A stretch of 64,000 bases of DNA, from assembly GCA_037783415.1 (NCBI GenBank), contig JAZGTN010000214.1:992001-1056000 (forward strand), given 5' to 3'. Below, in pieces: positions 1 through 11,300 of the stretch. The stretch's first letter is position 1; each line of letters opens with the position of its first letter. Below the pieces are notes generated by a model, which saw only the letters and a list, made by a program, of their open reading frames with translations, was not told where the DNA came from and made no database searches. The DNA is from Leptasterias polaris. Lineage: Eukaryota; Echinodermata; Asteroidea; Forcipulatida; Asteriidae. Both the position numbers and the translations under genes were made by a program.

Positions 1-44
1 CACCAGTCATTTTGATGGCTTTGTTTCGAATCCCACCGCTGCCA
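1..44 (+). pseudogene. tRNA-Leu copy, 5' part cut by window edge
   Basis: Only the anticodon-stem 3' strand, variable arm, T arm and acceptor 3' strand lie in the window. The T-stem 5' strand reads TTTGT instead of GTGGG, so it cannot pair with CCCAC. This marks it as one of the broken T-stem class. Confidence 0.85.
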
Positions 45-111
45 AGTTCGTTTTTTGTTATAAACAAACAATTTCTATTTCTACCATGGCCTTCCCTCAC
101 TACTTCATCAA

Positions 112-193
112 GGTAGCGTGGCCGAGCGGTCTTAGGCGCTGGTTTAAGGCACCAGTCATTTTGATGGCTTTGTTTCGAATCCCACCGCTGCCA
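112..193 (+). pseudogene. tRNA-Leu(AAG)-like copy with broken T stem
   Basis: It is 82 nt with anticodon loop TTAAGGC. The T-stem 5' strand is TTTGT opposite an unchanged CCCAC, and the D loop has GGTCTTAGG for GGTCTAAGG. This class recurs through the array (for example near 1907, 3107 and 29,443), so it was amplified as a passenger. It is probably not a working tRNA. Confidence 0.8.
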
Positions 194-406
194 TGTTCGT
201 TTTTTGTTATAAAAAAAAAAAAAAATTCTACCATGGCCTACCGTCACTACTTCATCAAGGTAGCGTGGCCGAGCGGTCAAAGGCGCTGGTTTTAGGCACC
301 AGTCATTTCGATGGCGTGGGTTCATATCCCATCGCTGCCAAGTTCGTTTTTCTTATAAACAAACAATTTTTATTTTTATCATACCCTTCCCTCACTCCTT
401 CATCAA

Positions 407-488
407 GGTAGCGTGGCCGAGCGGTCTAAGGCGTTGGTTTAAGGCACCAGTCATTTCGATGGCGTGGGTTCGAATCCCACCGCTGCCA
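407..488 (+). tRNA. tRNA-Leu(AAG)
   Basis: It is 82 nt, with loop TTAAGGC giving anticodon AAG and an intact A box and B box. One anticodon-stem base is T rather than C, leaving a G-U pair. The T stem (GTGGG with CCCAC) is complete. Confidence 0.85.
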
Positions 489-555
489 AGTTCGTATTTT
501 GTTATAAACAAACAGTTTTAATTTTTACCATGTCCTTCCCTCACTCCTTCATCAA

Positions 556-637
556 GGTAGCGTGGCCGAGCGGTCTAAGGCGCTGGTTTTAGGCACCAGT
601 CATTTCGTTGGCGTGGGTAAGAATCCCACCGCTGCCT
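556..637 (+). pseudogene. tRNA-Leu(TAG)-like copy with destroyed B box
   Basis: Anticodon loop TTTAGGC gives TAG, but the T loop reads TAAGAAT where intact copies have TTCGAAT. The TTC and C56 needed for TFIIIC binding and tertiary folding are lost. The discriminator base is T and the 3' flank starts with ATTTAG, as in the other copies of this class. Confidence 0.8.
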
Positions 638-855
638 ATTTAGTTTTTTTTATTATAAACAAACAAATTTTATTTCTACCATGGCCTTCCCTCACTACTT
701 CATCAAGGTAGCGTGGCCGAGCGGTCTTAGGCGCTGGTTTAAGGCACCAGTCATTTCGATGGCTTTGTTTCGTATCCCACCGCTGCCAAGTTCGTATTTT
801 GTTATAAACAAACAGTTTTAATTTTTACCATGTCCTTCCCTCACTCCTTCATCAA

Positions 856-937
856 GGTAGCGTGGCCGAGCGGTCTAAGGCGCTGGTTTAAGGCACCAGT
901 CATTTCGATGGCGTGGGTTCGAATCCCACCGCTGCCA
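856..937 (+). tRNA. tRNA-Leu(AAG), intact
   Basis: All stems pair, the loop is TTAAGGC (anticodon AAG, reading CUU and, after A34-to-I editing, CUC), the A and B boxes are intact, and the discriminator is A. A run of seven T follows within 10 nt, suitable for Pol III termination. Confidence 0.93.
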
Positions 938-1753
938 AGTTCGTTTTTTTGGTTATAAACAAACAGTTTTTATTTTTACCATGTCCTTCCCTCACTCCTT
1001 CATCAAGGTAGCGTGGCCGAGCGGTCTAAGGCGCTGGTTTAAGGCACCAGTCATTTCGATGGCGTGGGTTCCAATCCCACCGCTGCCAAGTTTGTTTTGG
1101 GGGTTATAAACAAACAATTTTTATTTTTACCATACCCTTACCTCAGTCCTTCATTAAGGTAGTGTGGCCGAGCGGTCTAAGACGATGGTTAAAGGCACCA
1201 GTCATTTCGATGGCGTGGGTTCGAATCCCACCGCTGCCAAGTTCGTTTTTGTTATAAATAAACATTTTTTTTTTTACCATGTCCTTCCCTCACTCCTTCA
1301 TCAAGTTAGCGTGGCCGAGCGGTCTAAGGCGCTGGTTTAAGGCACCAGTCATTTCGATGGCGTGGGTTTGAATCCCACTGCTGCCAAGTTCGTTTTTTGT
1401 TATAAACAAACAGTTTTTATTTTTACCATGTCCTTCCCTCACTCCTTCATCAAGGTAGCGTGGCCGAGCGGTCTAAGGCGCTGGTTTAAGGCACCAGTCA
1501 TTTCGATGGCGTGGGTTCGAATCCCACCGCTGCCAAGTTCGTATTTTGTTATAAACAAACAGTTTTTATTTTTACCATGTCCTTCCCTCACTCTTTCATC
1601 AAGGTAGCGTGGCCAAGCGGTCTAAGGCGCTGGTTTTAGGCACCAGTCATTTCGATGGCGTGGGTTCGAATCCCACCGCTGCCAAGTTTGTTTTGGGGGT
1701 TATAAACAAACAATTTTTATGTTTACCATACCCTTCCCTCAGTCCTTCATTAA

Positions 1754-1835
1754 GGTAGCGTGGCCGAGCGGTCTAAGACGCTGGTTAAAGGCACCAGTCA
1801 TTTCGTTGGCGTGGGTAAGAATCCCACCGCTGCCT
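1754..1835 (+). pseudogene. tRNA-Leu-like copy, U33 and B box both lost
   Basis: The anticodon loop is TAAAGGC, so the universal U33 is A. The variable arm has CGTTGG for CGATGG, and the T loop is TAAGAAT. It is preceded by the diagnostic flank CAGTCCTTCATTAA and followed by TATTTAG. The same class recurs many times, for example near 2947, 3691, 4145 and 6222. Confidence 0.85.
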
Positions 1836-2053
1836 ATTTAGTTTTTTTTGTTATAAACAAACAATTTTTATTTCTACCATGGCCTTCCCTCACTACTTCA
1901 TCAAGGTAGCGTGGCCGAGCGGTCTTAGGCGCTGGTTTAAGGCACCAGTCATTTTGATGGCTTTGTTTCGAATCCCACCGCTGCCAAGTTCGTTTTTTGT
2001 TATAAACAAACATTTTTTATTTCTACCATGGCCTACCGTCACTACTTCATCAA

Positions 2054-2135
2054 GGTAGCGTGGCCGAGCGGTCTAAGGCGCTGGTTTTAGGCACCAGTCA
2101 TTTCGATGGCGTGGGTTCGAATCCCACCGCTGCCA
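2054..2135 (+). tRNA. tRNA-Leu(TAG), intact
   Basis: The loop TTTAGGC gives anticodon TAG (reads CUA/CUG). The rest of the molecule matches the intact AAG copies. An 8-unit duplication repeats this copy at 3247-3328. Confidence 0.93.
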
Positions 2136-3246
2136 AGTTCGTTTTTGTTATAAACAAACATTTTTTTTTTACCATGTCCTTCCCTCACTCCTTCATCAAG
2201 GTAGCGTGGCCGAGCGGTCTAAGGCGCTGGTTTAAGGCACCAGTCATTTCGATGGCGTGGGTTCCAATCCCACCGCTGCCAAGTTTGTTTTGGGGGTTAT
2301 AAACAAACAATTTTTATTTTTACCATACCCTTACCTCAGTCCTTCATTAAGGTAGTGTGGCCGAGCGGTCTAAGACGATGGTTAAAGGCACCAGTCATTT
2401 CGATGGCGTGGGTTCGAATCCCACCGCTGCCAAGTTCGTTTTTGTTATAAATAAACATTTTTTTTTTTACCATGTCCTTCCCTCACTCCTTCATCAAGTT
2501 AGCGTGGCCGAGCGGTCTAAGGCGCTGGTTTAAGGCACCAGTCATTTCGATGGCGTGGGTTTGAATCCCACTGCTGCCAAGTTCGTTTTTTGTTATAAAC
2601 AAACAGTTTTTATTTTTACCATGTCCTTCCCTCACTCCTTCATCAAGGTAGCGTGGCCGAGCGGTCTAAGGCGCTGGTTTAAGGCACCAGTCATTTCGAT
2701 GGCGTGGGTTCGAATCCCACCGCTGCCAAGTTCGTATTTTGTTATAAACAAACAGTTTTTATTTTTACCATGTCCTTCCCTCACTCTTTCATCAAGGTAG
2801 CGTGGCCAAGCGGTCTAAGGCGCTGGTTTTAGGCACCAGTCATTTCGATGGCGTGGGTTCGAATCCCACCGCTGCCAAGTTTGTTTTGGGGGTTATAAAC
2901 AAACAATTTTTATGTTTACCATACCCTTCCCTCAGTCCTTCATTAAGGTAGCGTGGCCGAGCGGTCTAAGACGCTGGTTAAAGGCACCAGTCATTTCGTT
3001 GGCGTGGGTAAGAATCCCACCGCTGCCTATTTAGTTTTTTTTGTTATAAACAAACAATTTTTATTTCTACCATGGCCTTCCCTCACTACTTCATCAAGGT
3101 AGCGTGGCCGAGCGGTCTTAGGCGCTGGTTTAAGGCACCAGTCATTTTGATGGCTTTGTTTCGAATCCCACCGCTGCCAAGTTCGTTTTTTGTTATAAAC
3201 AAACATTTTTTATTTCTACCATGGCCTACCGTCACTACTTCATCAA

Positions 3247-3328
3247 GGTAGCGTGGCCGAGCGGTCTAAGGCGCTGGTTTTAGGCACCAGTCATTTCGAT
3301 GGCGTGGGTTCGAATCCCACCGCTGCCA
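3247..3328 (+). tRNA. tRNA-Leu(TAG), intact
   Basis: This is the duplicate of 2054-2135 at an offset of exactly 1193 bp. All stems and internal promoter boxes are intact. Confidence 0.92.
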
Positions 3329-4894
3329 AGTTCGTTTTTGTTATAAACAAACATTTTTTTTTTACCATGTCCTTCCCTCACTCCTTCATCAAGGTAGCGT
3401 GGCCGAGCGGTCTAAGGCGCTGGTTTAAGGCACCAGTCATTTCGATGGCGTGGCTTTGAATCCCACTGCTGCCAAGTTCGTTTTTTGTTATAAACAAACA
3501 GTTTTTATTTGTACCATGTCCTTCCCTCACTCCTTCATCAAGGTAGCGTGGCCGAGCGGTCTAAGGCCCTGGTTTAAGGCACCAGTCATTTCGATGGCGT
3601 GGGTTCGAATCCCACCGCTGCCAAGTTTGTTTTGGGGGTTATAAACAAACAATTTTTATGTTTACCATACCCTTCCCTCAGTCCTTCATTAAGGTAGCGT
3701 GGCCGAGCGGTCTAAGACGCTGGTTAAAGGCACAGTCATTTCGTTGGCGTGGGTAAGAATCCCACCGCTGCCTATTTAGTTTTTTTTGTTATAAACAAAC
3801 AATTTTTATTTCTACCATGGCCTTCCCTCACTACTTCATCAAGGTAGCGTGGCCGAGCGGTCTTAGGCGCTGGTTTAAGGCACCAGTCATTTTGATGGCT
3901 TTGTTTCGAATCCCACCGCTGCCAAGTTCGTTTTTTGTTATAAACAAACATTTTTTATTTCTACCATGGCCTACCGTCACTACTTCATCAAGGTAGCGTG
4001 GCCGAGCGGTCTAAGGCGCTGGTTTTAGGCACCAGTCATTTCGATGGCGTGGGTTCGAATCCCACCGCTGCCAAGTTTGTTTTGGGGGTTATAAACAAAC
4101 AATTTTTATTTTTACCATACCCTTCCCTCAGTCCTTCATTAAGGTAGCGTGGCCGAGCGGTCTAAGACGCTGGTTAAAGGCACAGTCATTTCGTTGGCGT
4201 GGGTAAGAATCCCACCGCTGCCTATTTAGTTTTTTTTATTATAAACAAACAATTTTTATTTCTACCATGGCCTTCCCTCACTACTTCATCAAGGTAGCGT
4301 GGCCGAGCGGTCTTAGGCGCTGGTTTAAGGCACCAGTCATTTTGATGGCTTTGTTTCGAATCCCACCGCTGCCAAGTTCGTATTTTGTTATAAACAAACA
4401 GTTTTAATTTTTACCATGTCCTTCCCTCACTCCTTCATCAAGGTAGCGTGGCCGAGCGGTCTAAGGCGCTGGTTTTAGGCACCAGTCATTTCGATGGCGT
4501 GGGTTCGAATCCCACCGCTGCCAAGTTCGTTTTTTTGGTTATAAACAAACAGTTTTTATTTTTACCATGTCCTTCCCTCACTCCTTCATCAAGGTAGCGT
4601 GGCCGAGCGGTCTAAGGCGCTGGTTTAAGGCACCAGTCATTTCGATGGCGTGGGTTCGAATCCCACCGCTGCCAAGTTTCTTTTGGGGGTTATAAACAAA
4701 CAATTTTTATTTTTACCATACCCTTCCCTCAGTCCTTCTTTAAGTTAGCGTGGCCGAGCGGTCTAAAACGCTGGTTAAAGGCACCAGTCATTTCGTTGGC
4801 GTGGGTAAGAATCCCACCGCTGCCTATTTTTTTTGTTTTGTTATAAACAAACATTTTGTATTTCTACCATGGCCTACCGTCACTACTTCATCAA

Positions 4895-4959
4895 GGTAGC
4901 GTGGCCGAGCGGTCTAAGGCGCTGGTTTAAGGCACCAGGTTCGAATCCCACCGCTGCCA
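4895..4959 (+). pseudogene. 65-nt tRNA-Leu copy lacking the variable arm
   Basis: Seventeen bases are missing between the anticodon-stem 3' strand and the T loop. This removes the whole variable arm and most of the T-stem 5' strand. Anticodon AAG, the A box and the acceptor stem remain. The same deletion recurs in dozens of units (for example near 5195, 8021, 14,073 and 23,503), and the spacer after it reads GTTTGGGGGGTTATAAACAA. Confidence 0.85.
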
Positions 4960-5028
4960 AGTTCGTTTGGGGGGTTATAAACAAAAACAATTTATTTTTA
5001 CCATACCCTTCCCTCACTCCTTCATCAA

Positions 5029-5110
5029 GGTAGCGTGGCCGAGCGGTCTAAGGCGCTGGTTTAAGGCACCAGTCATTTCGATGGCGTGGCTTTGAATCCC
5101 ACCGCTGCCA
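5029..5110 (+). pseudogene. tRNA-Leu(AAG)-like copy with altered T arm
   Basis: The T arm reads GTGGC-TTTGAAT-CCCAC. The closing T-stem pair is broken and C56 is T, weakening both the B box and the D-loop/T-loop contact. The rest of the cloverleaf is intact, so residual function cannot be excluded. Confidence 0.65.
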
Positions 5111-8100
5111 AGTTCGTATTTTGTTATAAACAAACAGTTTTTATTTTTACCATGTCCTTCCCTCACTCCTTCATCAAGGTAGCGTGGCCGAGCGGTCTAA
5201 GGCGCTGGTTTAAGGCACCAGGTTCGAATCCCACTACTGCCAAGTTCGTTTGGGGGGTTATAAACAAAAACAATTTATTTTTACCATACCCTTCCCTCAC
5301 TCCTTCATCAAGGTAGCGTGGCCGAGCGGTCTAAGGCGCTGGTTTAAGGCACCAGTCATTTCGATGGCGTGGCTTTGAATCCCACCGCTGCCAAGTTCGT
5401 ATTTTGTTATAAACAAACAGTTTTTATTTTTACCATGTCCTTTCCTCACTCCTTCATCAAGGTAGCGTGGCCGAGCGGTCTAAGGCGCTGGTTTTAGGCA
5501 CCAGTCATTTCGATGGCGTGGGTTCGAATCCCACCGCTGCCAAGTTCGTTTTTTTGGTTATAAACAAACAGTTTTTATTTTTACCATGTCCTTCCCTCAC
5601 TCCTTCATCAAGGTAGCGTGGCCGAGCGGTCTAAGGCGCTGGTTTAAGGCACCAGTCATTTCGATGGCGTGGGTTCGAATCCCACCACTGCCAAGTTCGT
5701 ATTTTGTTATAAACAAACAGTTTTTATTTTTACCATGTCCTTCCCTCACTCCTTCATCAAGGTAGCGTGGCCGAGCGGTCTAAGGCGCTGGTTTTAGGCA
5801 CCAGTCATTTCGATGGCGTGGGTTCGAATCCCACCGCTGCCAAGTTCGTTTTTTTGGTTATAAACAAACAGTTTTTATTTTTACCATGTCCTTCCCTCAC
5901 TCCTTCATCAAGGTAGCGTGGCCGAGCGGTCTAAGGCGCTGGTTTAAGGCACCAGTCATTTCGATGGCGTGGGTTCGAATCCCACCGCTGCCAAGTTCGT
6001 ATTTTGTTATAAACAAACAGTTTTTATTTTTACCATGTCCTTCCCTCACTCCTTCATCAAGGTAGCGTGGCCGAGCGGTCTAAGGCGCTGGTTTAAGGCA
6101 CCAGTCATTTCGATGGCGTGGGTTCGAATCCCACCGCTGCCAAGTTTGTTTTGGGGGTTGTAAACAAACAATTTTTATTTTTACCATACCCTTCCCTCAG
6201 TCCTTCATTAAGGGAGCGTGGCCGAGCGGTCTAAAACGCTGGTTAAAGGCACCAGTCATTTCGTTGGCGTGGGTAAGAATCCCACCGCTGCCTATTTAGT
6301 TTTTTTTGTTATAAACAAACAGTTTTTATTTCTACCATGGCCTACCGTCACTACTTCATCAAGGTAGCGTGGCCGAGCGGTCTAAGGCGCTGGTTTTAGG
6401 CAGCAGTCATTTCGATGGCGTGGGTTCGAATCCCACCGCTGCCAAGTTCGTTTTTGTTATAAACAAACATTTTTTTTTTACCATGTCCTTCCCTCACTCC
6501 TTCATCAAGGTAGCGTGGCCGAGCGGTCTAAGGCGCTGGTTTAAGGCACCAGTCATTTCGATGGCGTGGCTTTGAATCCCACTGCTGCCAAGTTCGTTTT
6601 TTGTTATAAACAAACAGTTTTTATTTGTACCATGTCCTTCCCTCACTCCTTCATCAAGGTAGCGTGGCCGAGCGGTCTAAGGCCCTGGTTTAAGGCACCA
6701 GTCATTTCGATGGCGTGGGTTCGAATCCCACCGCTGCCAAGTTTGTTTTGGGGGTTATAAACAAACAATTTTTATGTTTACCATACCCTTCCCTCAGTCC
6801 TTCATTAAGGTAGCGTGGCCGAGCGGTCTAAGACGCTGGTTAAAGGCACAGTCATTTCGTTGGCGTGGGTAAGAATCCCACCGCTGCCTATTTAGTTTTT
6901 TTGGTTATAAACAAACAATTTTTATTTCTACCATGGCCTTCCCTCACTACTTCATCAAGGTAGCGTGGCCGAGCGGTCTTAGGCGCTGGTTTAAGGCACC
7001 AGTCATTTTGATGGCTTTGTTTCGAATCCCACCGCTGCCAAGTTCGTTTTTTGTTATAAACAAACATTTTTTATTTCTACCATGGCCTACCGTCACTACT
7101 TCATCAAGGTAGCGTGGCCGAGCGGTCTAAGGCGCTGGTTTTAGGCACCAGTCATTTCGATGGCGTGGGTTCGAATCCCACCGCTGCCAAGTTTGTTTTG
7201 GGGGTTATAAACAAACAATTTTTATTTTTACCATACCCTTCCCTCAGTCCTTCATTAAGGTAGCGTGGCCGAGCGGTCTAAGACGCTGGTTAAAGGCACA
7301 GTCATTTCGTTGGCGTGGGTAAGAATCCCACCGCTGCCTATTTAGTTTTTTTTATTATAAACAAACAATTTTTATTTCTACCATGGCCTTCCCTCACTAC
7401 TTCATCAAGGTAGCGTGGCCGAGCGGTCTTAGGCGCTGGTTTAAGGCACCAGTCATTTTGATGGCTTTGTTTCGAATCCCACCGCTGCCAAGTTCGTATT
7501 TTGTTATAAACAAACAGTTTTAATTTTTACCATGTCCTTCCCTCACTCCTTCATCAAGGTAGCGTGGCCGAGCGGTCTAAGGCGCTGGTTTTAGGCACCA
7601 GTCATTTCGATGGCGTGGGTTCGAATCCCACCGCTGCCAAGTTCGTTTTTTTGGTTATAAACAAACAGTTTTTATTTTTACCATGTCCTTCCCTCACTCC
7701 TTCATCAAGGTAGCGTGGCCGAGCGGTCTAAGGCGCTGGTTTAAGGTACCAGTCATTTCGATGGCGTGGGTTCGAATCCCACCGCTGCCAAGTTTCTTTT
7801 GGGGGTTATAAACAAACAATTTTTATTTTTACCATACCCTTCCCTCAGTCCTTCTTTAAGTTAGCGTGGCCGAGCGGTCTAAAACGCTGGTTAAAGGCAC
7901 CAGTCATTTCGTTGGCGTGGGTAAGAATCCCACCGCTGCCTATTTTTTTTGTTTTGTTATAAACAAACATTTTTTATTTCTACCATGGCCTACCGTCACT
8001 ACTTCATCAAGGTAGCGTGGCCGAGCGGTCTAAGGCGCTGGTTTAAGGCACCAGGTTCGAATCCCACCGCTGCCAAGTTCGTTTGGGGGGTTATAAACAA

Positions 8101-9539
8101 AAACAATTTATTTTTACCATACCCTTCCCTCACTCCTTCATCAAGGTAGCGTGGCCGAGCGGTCTAAGGCGCTGGTTTAAGGCACCAGTCATTTCGATGG
8201 CGTGGCTTTGAATCCCACCGCTGCCAAGTTCGTATTTTGTTATAAACAAACAGTTTTTATTTTTACCATGTCCTTCCCTCACTCCTTCATCAAGGTAGCG
8301 TGGCCGAGCGGTCTAAGGCGCTGGTTTAAGGCACCAGGTTCGAATCCCACCGCTGCCAAGTTCGTTTGGGGGGTTATAAACAAAAACAATTTATTTTTAC
8401 CATACCCTTCCCTCACTCCTTCATCAAGGTAGCGTGGCCGAGCGGTCTAAGGCGCTGGTTTAAGGCACCAGTCATTTCGATGGCGTGGCTTTGAATCCCA
8501 CCGCTGCCAAGTTCGTATTTTGTTATAAACAAACAGTTTTTATTTTTACCATGTCCTTCCCTCACTCCTTCATCAAGGTAGCGTGGCCGAGCGGTCTAAG
8601 GCGCTGGTTTTAGGCACCAGTCATTTCGATGGCGTGGGTTCGAATCCCACCGCTGCCAAGTTCGTTTTTTTTGGTTATAAACAAACAGTTTTTATTTTTA
8701 CCATGTCCTTCCCTCACTCCTTCATCAAGGTAGCGTGGCCGAGCGGTCTAAGGCGCTGGTTTAAGGCACCAGTCATTTCGATGGCGTGGGTTCGAATGCC
8801 ACCACTGCCAAGTTCGTATTTTGTTATAAACAAACAGTTTTTATTTTTACCATGTCCTTCCCTCACTCCTTCATCAAGGTAGCGTGGCCGAGCGGTCTAA
8901 GGCGCTGGTTTTAGGCACCAGTCATTTCGATGGCGTGGGTTCGAATCCCACCGCTGCCAAGTTCGTTTTTTTGGTTATAAACAAACAGTTTTTATTTTTA
9001 CCATGTCCTTCCCTCACTCCTTCATCAAGGTAGCGTGGCCGAGCGGTCTAAGGCGCTGGTTTAAGGCACCAGTCATTTCGATGGCGTGGGTTCGAATCCC
9101 ACCGCTGCCAAGTTCGTATTTTGTTATAAACAAACAGTTTTTATTTTTACCATGTCCTTCCCTCACTCCTTCATCAAGGTAGCGTGGCCGAGCGGTCTAA
9201 GGCGCTGGTTTAAGGCACCAGTCATTTCGATGGCGTGGGTTCGAATCCCACCGCTGCCAAGTTTGTTTTGGGGGTTGTAAACAAACAATTTTTATTTTTA
9301 CCATACCCTTCCCTCAGTCCTTCATTAAGGGAGCGTGGCCGAGCGGTCTAAAACGCTGGTTAAAGGCACCAGTCATTTCGTTGGCGTGGGTAAGAATCCC
9401 ACCGCTGCCTATTTAGTTTTTTTTGTTATAAACAAACAGTTTTTATTTCTACCATGGCCTACCGTCACTACTTCATCAAGGTAGCGTGGCCGAGCGGTCT
9501 AAGGCGCTGGTTTTAGGCAGCAGTCATTTCGATGGCGTG

Positions 9540-11300
9540 GGTTCGAATCCCACCGCTGCCAAGTTCGTTTTTGTTATAAACAAACATTTTTTTTTTACCA
9601 TGTCCTTCCCTCACTCCTTCATCAAGGTAGCGTGGCCGAGCGGTCTAAGGCGCTGGTTTAAGGCACCAGGTTCGAATCCCACCGCTGCCAAGTTCGTTTG
9701 GGGGGTTATAAACAAAAACAATTTATTTTTACCATACCCTTCCCTCACTCCTTCATCAAGGTAGCGTGGCCGAGCGGTCTAAGGCGCTGGTTTAAGGCAC
9801 CAGTCATTTCGATGGCGTGGCTTTGAATCCCACCGCTGCCAAGTTCGTATTTTGTTATAAACAAACAGTTTTTATTTTTAACATGTCCTTCCCTCACTCC
9901 TTCATCAAGGTAGCGTGGCCGAGTGGTCTAAGGCGCTGGTTTTAGGCACCAGTCATTTCGATGGCCTGGGTTCGAATCCCACCGCTGCCAAGTTCGTTTT
10001 TTTGGTTATAAACAAACAGTTTTTATTTTTACCATGTCCTTCCCTCACTCCTTCATCAAGGTAGCGTGGACGAGCGGTCTAAGGCGCTGGTTTAAGGCAC
10101 CAGTCATTTCGATGGCGTGGGTTCGAATCCCAACGCTGCCAAGTTCGTTTTTTTGGTTATAAACAAACAGTTTTTATTTTTACCATGTCCTTCCCTCACT
10201 CCTTCATCAAGGTAGCGTGGCCGAGCGGTCTAAGGCGCTGGTTTAAGGCACCAGTCATTTCGATGGCGTGGGTAAGAATCCCACCGCTGCCTATTTAGTT
10301 TTTTTTGTTATAAACAAACAGTTTTTATTTCTACCATGGCCTACCGTCACTACTTCATCAAGGTAGCGTGGCCGAGCGGTCTAAGGCGCTGGTTTTAGGC
10401 ACCAGTCATTTCGATGGCGTGGGTTCGAATCCCACCGCTGCCAAGTTCGTTTTTGTTATAAACAAACATTTTTTTTTTACCATGTCCTTCCCTCACTCCT
10501 TCATCAAGGTAGCGTGGCCGAGCGGTCTAAGGCACTGGTTTAAGGCACCAGGTTCGAATCCCACCGCTGCCAAGTTCGTTTGGGGGGTTATAAACAAAAA
10601 CAATTTATTTTTACCATACCCTTCCCTCACTCCTTCATCAAGGTAGCGTGGCCGAGCGGTCTAAGGCGCTGGTTTAAGGCACCAGTCATTTCGATGGCGT
10701 GGCTTTGAATCCCACCGCTGCCAAGTTCGTATTTTGTTATAAACAAACAGTTTTTATTTTTAACATGTCCTTCCCTCACTCCTTCATCAAGGTAGCGTGG
10801 CCGAGCGGTCTGAGGCGCTGGTTTTAGGCACCAGTCATTTCGATGGCCTGGGTTCGAATCCCACCGCTGCCAAGTTCGTTTTTTTGGTTATAAACAAACA
10901 GTTTTTATTTTTACCATGTCCTTCCCTCACTCCTTCATCAAGGTAGCGTGGACGAGCGGTCTAAGGCGCTGGTTTAAGGCACCAGTCATTTCGATGGCGT
11001 GGGTTCGAATCCCAACGCTGCCAAGTTCGATTTTTTGGTTATAAACAAACAGTTTTTATTTTTACCATGTCCTTCCCTCACTCCTTCATCAAGGTAGCGT
11101 GGCCGAGCGGTCTAAGGCGCTGGTTTAAGGCACCAGTCATTTCGATGGCGTGGGTTCGAATCCCACCGCTGCCAAGTTTGTTTTGGGGGTTATAAACAAA
11201 CAATTTTTATTTTTACCATACCCTTCCGCCACTCCTTCATCAAGGTAGCGTGGCCGAGCGGTCTAAGGCGCTGGTTTAAGGCACCAGTCATTTCGATGGC
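9540..11300 (+). repeat. 6-unit tandem duplication, offset 882 bp
   Basis: The run of deletion copy, CTTTGAAT copy, GATGGCCTGGG copy and GGACGAGCGG copy at 9640-10,141 recurs 882 bp later with few changes. Confidence 0.75.
10060..10141 (+). pseudogene. tRNA-Leu(AAG)-like copy with altered A box
   Basis: The A box reads TGGACGAGCGG instead of TGGCCGAGCGG, breaking a D-stem pair. The T-stem 3' strand is CCCAA instead of CCCAC. The pair of changes is shared with copies near 10,942, 12,572, 15,388, 17,754 and 22,160. Confidence 0.7.

Larger units (their letters stand above)
1030..3440 (+). repeat. 8-unit tandem duplication, offset 1193 bp
   Basis: Diagnostic variants recur 1193 bp apart. Examples are the CCTTACCTCAG flank with GGTAGTGTGG near 1138 and 2331, the ATCAAGTTAGCG flank near 1300 and 2493, and the copy with GGCCAAGCGG near 1610 and 2803. 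The edges are approximate. Confidence 0.85.
3300..9670 (+). repeat. 21-unit tandem duplication, offset 3116-3117 bp
   Basis: The variant order of about 3300-6400 repeats at about 6416-9520. It includes copies with GGCCCTGG near 3565 and 6681 and the TTCTTTAAGTTAGCG flank near 4737 and 7853. A one-base indel changes the offset from 3116 to 3117. Confidence 0.85.
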
